Positions 7,893 through 9,474 of a stretch of 9,474 nucleotides of DNA are shown here, one piece after another. The stretch comes from CAWUJK01 sp964586815 (GTDB lineage: Bacteria > Patescibacteriota > Gracilibacteria > BD1-5 > UBA6164): NCBI GenBank assembly GCA_964586815.1, contig CAZPIB010000035.1, positions 1 through 9,474 of the forward strand. Direction: 5' to 3'. The translations under genes and the position numbers were made by a program. Numbering within the stretch: position 1 is the first letter of the stretch; each line of letters starts with the position of its first letter. Under the pieces are notes generated by a model, which saw only the letters and a program-made list of their open reading frames with translations, ran no database searches and was not told the DNA's origin.

Positions 7893-8435
7893 TTAATTAG
7901 ATTTTAACTCAACTTCAGAAAATTCTAATTCAATTGGGGTATCTCTTCCAAGTAAGTTTATAGTCATTTTAACAAGTCATTTTTTTTCATTTACCTCTGT
8001 AATAACTCACTCATTTCATTCAAAAGTTCCTCATTTAATTATAGCTTGATCTTTTATTTTAAATTCTCTAGAATAAGTTTTTGCTTGTTCAGCTATTTTT
8101 CCTTTTAGTTTTTCTAGCTCAGCTCCTGAAACCGGAACTGGTATATTTCATGCTCATAAAAACCCTGTAACATTTGGAGTATTTCTCACAACATACCAAC
8201 TTTCATTATTGACAATCATTTTTACAAGAATATATCCTGGTAAAATATTTTTTTGTTTTGAGACCTGTTTACCAGAAGCTCTAGTTGTAATAACTTCATG
8301 AGTAGGTACAAATACATTCAAAATATAATCCTCCATTGCTAAGCTTTCTCTTCTTTGAAAAATAGAAGATTTAACATTTTCTTCTGTTCAAGATATAACT
8401 TGAATAACATACCATTCTGCTTTTGGTGTCTTCAT
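7893..8435 (-). CDS. nusG: Transcription termination/antitermination factor NusG
   Basis: NusG binds RNA polymerase through its NGN domain and couples it to Rho or the ribosome through its KOW domain. The 180-residue product matches the usual length (181 in E. coli). The NGN domain begins AEWYVIQVISGTEENV and continues with VFVPTHEV, NILPGYILVKM and WYVVRNTPNVTGFLG. The KOW domain (about residues 120-180) contains the GTFEGNEGVITEV core. The start is ATG at 8433-8435. An internal ATG at 8334-8336 would remove the first NGN strand, and appears as a start only if TGA (Gly16) is read as stop. The gene follows secE by 35 bp, the classic secE-nusG pair. Confidence 0.97.
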
Positions 8436-8454
8436 TATTGCTTTTTTTAATTTT

Positions 8455-8490
8455 TTAAAGTAATTTTTAACTAGTTAAAGTAATTTTTTA
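8455..8490. repeat. 20-bp tandem duplication at the secE-nusG junction
   Basis: The motif ttaaagtaattttt occurs at 8455-8468 and again at 8475-8488, a 20-bp period. One copy covers the end of secE, the other lies in the gap before nusG. It looks like a small slippage duplication. Confidence 0.7.
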
Positions 8491-8653
8491 ATCAAAACAT
8501 AATTTGTCCAAATACATTATCTGCAATAAATAAGTATATTCCAAAAAGTGTTAAAGTAATTAAAACAATAATAAAAAATTTAATTGTTTCCTTCTTAGTA
8601 GGCCAAACAACATGCTTTAATTCCCTAAAAGAATCTTTTATAAAATTAATCAT
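8471..8653 (-). CDS. secE: Preprotein translocase subunit SecE
   Basis: SecE is the small essential subunit that clamps SecY in the protein-export channel. The 60-residue product is the short, single-helix form found in most bacteria. An amphipathic N-terminal helix has the family signature ELKHVVWPTKKET (residues about 11-23), followed by one membrane helix (about 25-45, FFIIVLITLTLFGIYLFI) and a short tail. The start is ATG at 8651-8653 and the stop is TAG at 8471-8473. One TGA codon (in IMFGLKN) is read as Gly. It is the first gene of the cluster, with a promoter candidate and a hairpin in its leader. Confidence 0.95.
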
Positions 8654-8674
8654 AAAGTATTATATTATAATAAT

Positions 8675-8702
8675 AAAAAATGTTACAATATCCTTTGTAA
8701 CA
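8675..8702 (-). terminator. Hairpin with T-run in the secE leader (terminator or attenuator)
   Basis: On the minus strand TGTTACAA (8702-8695), a 6-nt loop AGGATA, and TTGTAACA (8688-8681) form a perfect 8-bp stem, directly followed by six T (8680-8675). The form is that of a Rho-independent terminator with a weak stem. It may end the upstream repeat-protein transcript or, as it lies just inside the predicted secE transcript, act as an attenuator. The palindrome could also be a repressor operator. Confidence 0.5.
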
Positions 8703-8715
8703 CTTGTCAATACTT

Positions 8716-8743
8716 AGTATATATTTTTTTTATGTTTAGTCAA
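8716..8743 (-). promoter_or_regulatory. Candidate promoter for secE-nusG cluster
   Basis: On the minus strand TTGACT (8743-8738) is followed after 16 bp by TATACT (8721-8716); each differs from consensus at one base. Transcription would begin near 8709, giving a leader of about 55 nt that contains the hairpin. A second TTGACA (8705-8710) lies just downstream, with only a poor -10 (TGTAAC, 17 bp away). Confidence 0.5.
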
Positions 8744-8933
8744 AAAATAAAATATATAAAAAGTAAAATAGTATTTTCTAGTTACTATTAATTAAATATA
8801 CAAAAATTCTATTTACACACTTTATTGCATAGTCCCTTTTACTATTTTTTCTTATCATTTTCCTTTTTTAATTTTTCTTTTTGTACTTTCTTAACCTCAT
8901 TCCAAATTCAATTACTTGTTCAATCTTTTTCCT

Positions 8934-9474
8934 TTATTCTTCAGGTAAATTTTTATTTACAGAGTTCTTTACAGAATCCTTTTGAGTGTCTATATTATTA
9001 TTAGTTAATATGTATTTTAAAAGCTTGTGATCCTCTATTTCATATAATTTTCATCATGAATTAAAATATACTTTGCATTCTAATTTTATATATTCTTTTC
9101 ATAGATATTTAATAATATCAAAAAATGCTGTTCATTTTTCATTGTATGATATCCATACATCATTAATTTTAAATGTCTTGTTATTTGCATTAATAGAAAC
9201 TATATTTTTAATAATATTTCAATCTTTGTCTTCTATATATTTATAATTTCAATTTATTATTAATCATGCTCAAACATTTTCAAGAGATTCATTATTATAT
9301 AAATAAAATTTACCTCAATCAACTTCTTTTTTATAATTTCAATTCTTATCTTGTAATGCTATTCATTTTTCATTGTATAATACACATACATCATTAATTT
9401 TAAATCTCTTGTCATTTGTATTAATAGAAACTATATTTTTAATAATATTTCAATCTTTGTCTTCTATATATTTA
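8934..9474 (-). CDS. Repeat-containing protein, 3' part only (WG-like repeats, function unknown)
   Basis: The visible 179 residues end at TAA (8934-8936); the start lies beyond the window. Reading TGA as Gly gives a Gly/Asn/Asp/Lys-rich chain with recurring short units such as YIEDKDGNIIK, ALQDKNGNYKK and LIINGNYKYIED, each a turn followed by a strand. This resembles WG-type repeats (WGyIDkdGkiv), but tryptophan is mostly missing, so the family is uncertain. A block of about 39 residues (YIEDKDGNIIKN ... INDV ... YNEKG) occurs twice, 77 residues apart, and is nearly identical in DNA. The visible C-terminus is charged and lacks repeats (KLLKYILTNN ... KNLPEE). No membrane segment is visible in this part. 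A continuation in the -1 frame to 8842 is possible. Confidence 0.7.
9126..9474. repeat. Near-identical direct repeat, 231-bp period
   Basis: Bases 9126-9243 match 9357-9474 with 7 mismatches by my count, and the last 50 or so bases are identical. The offset of 231 bp is 77 codons, so the repeat is an in-frame duplication within the repeat-protein gene. The second copy reaches the window edge, so further copies may follow. Confidence 0.9.

Larger units (their letters stand above)
8654..8933. other. 280-bp region between the repeat-protein stop and secE
   Basis: This holds the promoter and hairpin candidates upstream of secE. On its right side (8842-8933) is a short minus-strand reading frame continuing from the repeat-protein gene in the -1 frame, described as a finding. 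I see no tRNA or other RNA gene here. Confidence 0.6.

Noticed and set aside
8154..8336. A separate 60-residue gene starting at the ATG at 8334-8336
   Set aside because: It is the middle of nusG; the first NGN strand lies upstream in the same frame and the apparent stop is a glycine TGA.
8654..8850. tRNA gene upstream of secE, as in many bacteria
   Set aside because: No cloverleaf arms or GGTTCRA-like T-loop were found on either strand.
1..9474. Widespread pseudogenisation, suggested by many in-frame stops
   Set aside because: The stops are all TGA and fall on conserved glycines; with code 25 the frames are intact from start to TAA or TAG.

Overview
The window is very AT-rich and uses UGA as a sense codon. 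Read with the standard bacterial code, most genes look shattered. Read with UGA = glycine (translation table 25), each becomes one clean open frame ending in TAA or TAG. UGA falls on glycines that are invariant in their families: the Walker A glycine of guanylate kinase, LSGNH and YEGID of TrmD, GDLSEN of GreA and the GDSG serine motif of an HtrA-like protease. This code is known from Candidatus Absconditabacteria (SR1) and Gracilibacteria (BD1-5), so the DNA probably comes from one of these ultra-small, probably host-dependent CPR bacteria. I cannot choose between them. Strong Shine-Dalgarno sequences are not apparent; starts follow A/T-rich leaders.

Layout. On the minus strand at the left (5383 down to 1) lie gmk, trmD and a small membrane zinc-ribbon protein, almost touching (gaps of 1 and 3 bp). 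They are followed by a DUF4153-type polytopic membrane protein and an M3A (Dcp/PrlC/thimet-like) metallopeptidase whose C-terminus runs off the window. From a 60-bp divergent promoter region at 5384-5443, one gene runs on the plus strand: a membrane-anchored trypsin-like (HtrA-type) serine protease. It converges on, and overlaps by 10 bp, the last gene of a second minus-strand cluster (8653 down to 6169): secE, nusG, an unrecognised membrane-anchored protein, greA and a divergent-PAP2 membrane protein. Upstream of secE is a 280-bp stretch holding a good promoter candidate and a hairpin with a T-run. The right edge holds the 3' part of a repeat-containing protein gene.

Functionally the clusters mix core information processing (SecE, NusG, GreA, TrmD, Gmk) with envelope and proteolysis functions (HtrA-like protease, M3A peptidase, PAP2, DUF4153).

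The most unusual observations are: two kinds of palindromic REP-like elements lying in frame inside the M3A peptidase gene, where they encode extra peptide; an HtrA-like gene in which all 15 glycines are UGA; a hairpin terminator candidate embedded in that gene's 3' coding end; and a possible -1 frameshift at the end of the repeat protein. I found no rRNA, tRNA, CRISPR array or transposase.
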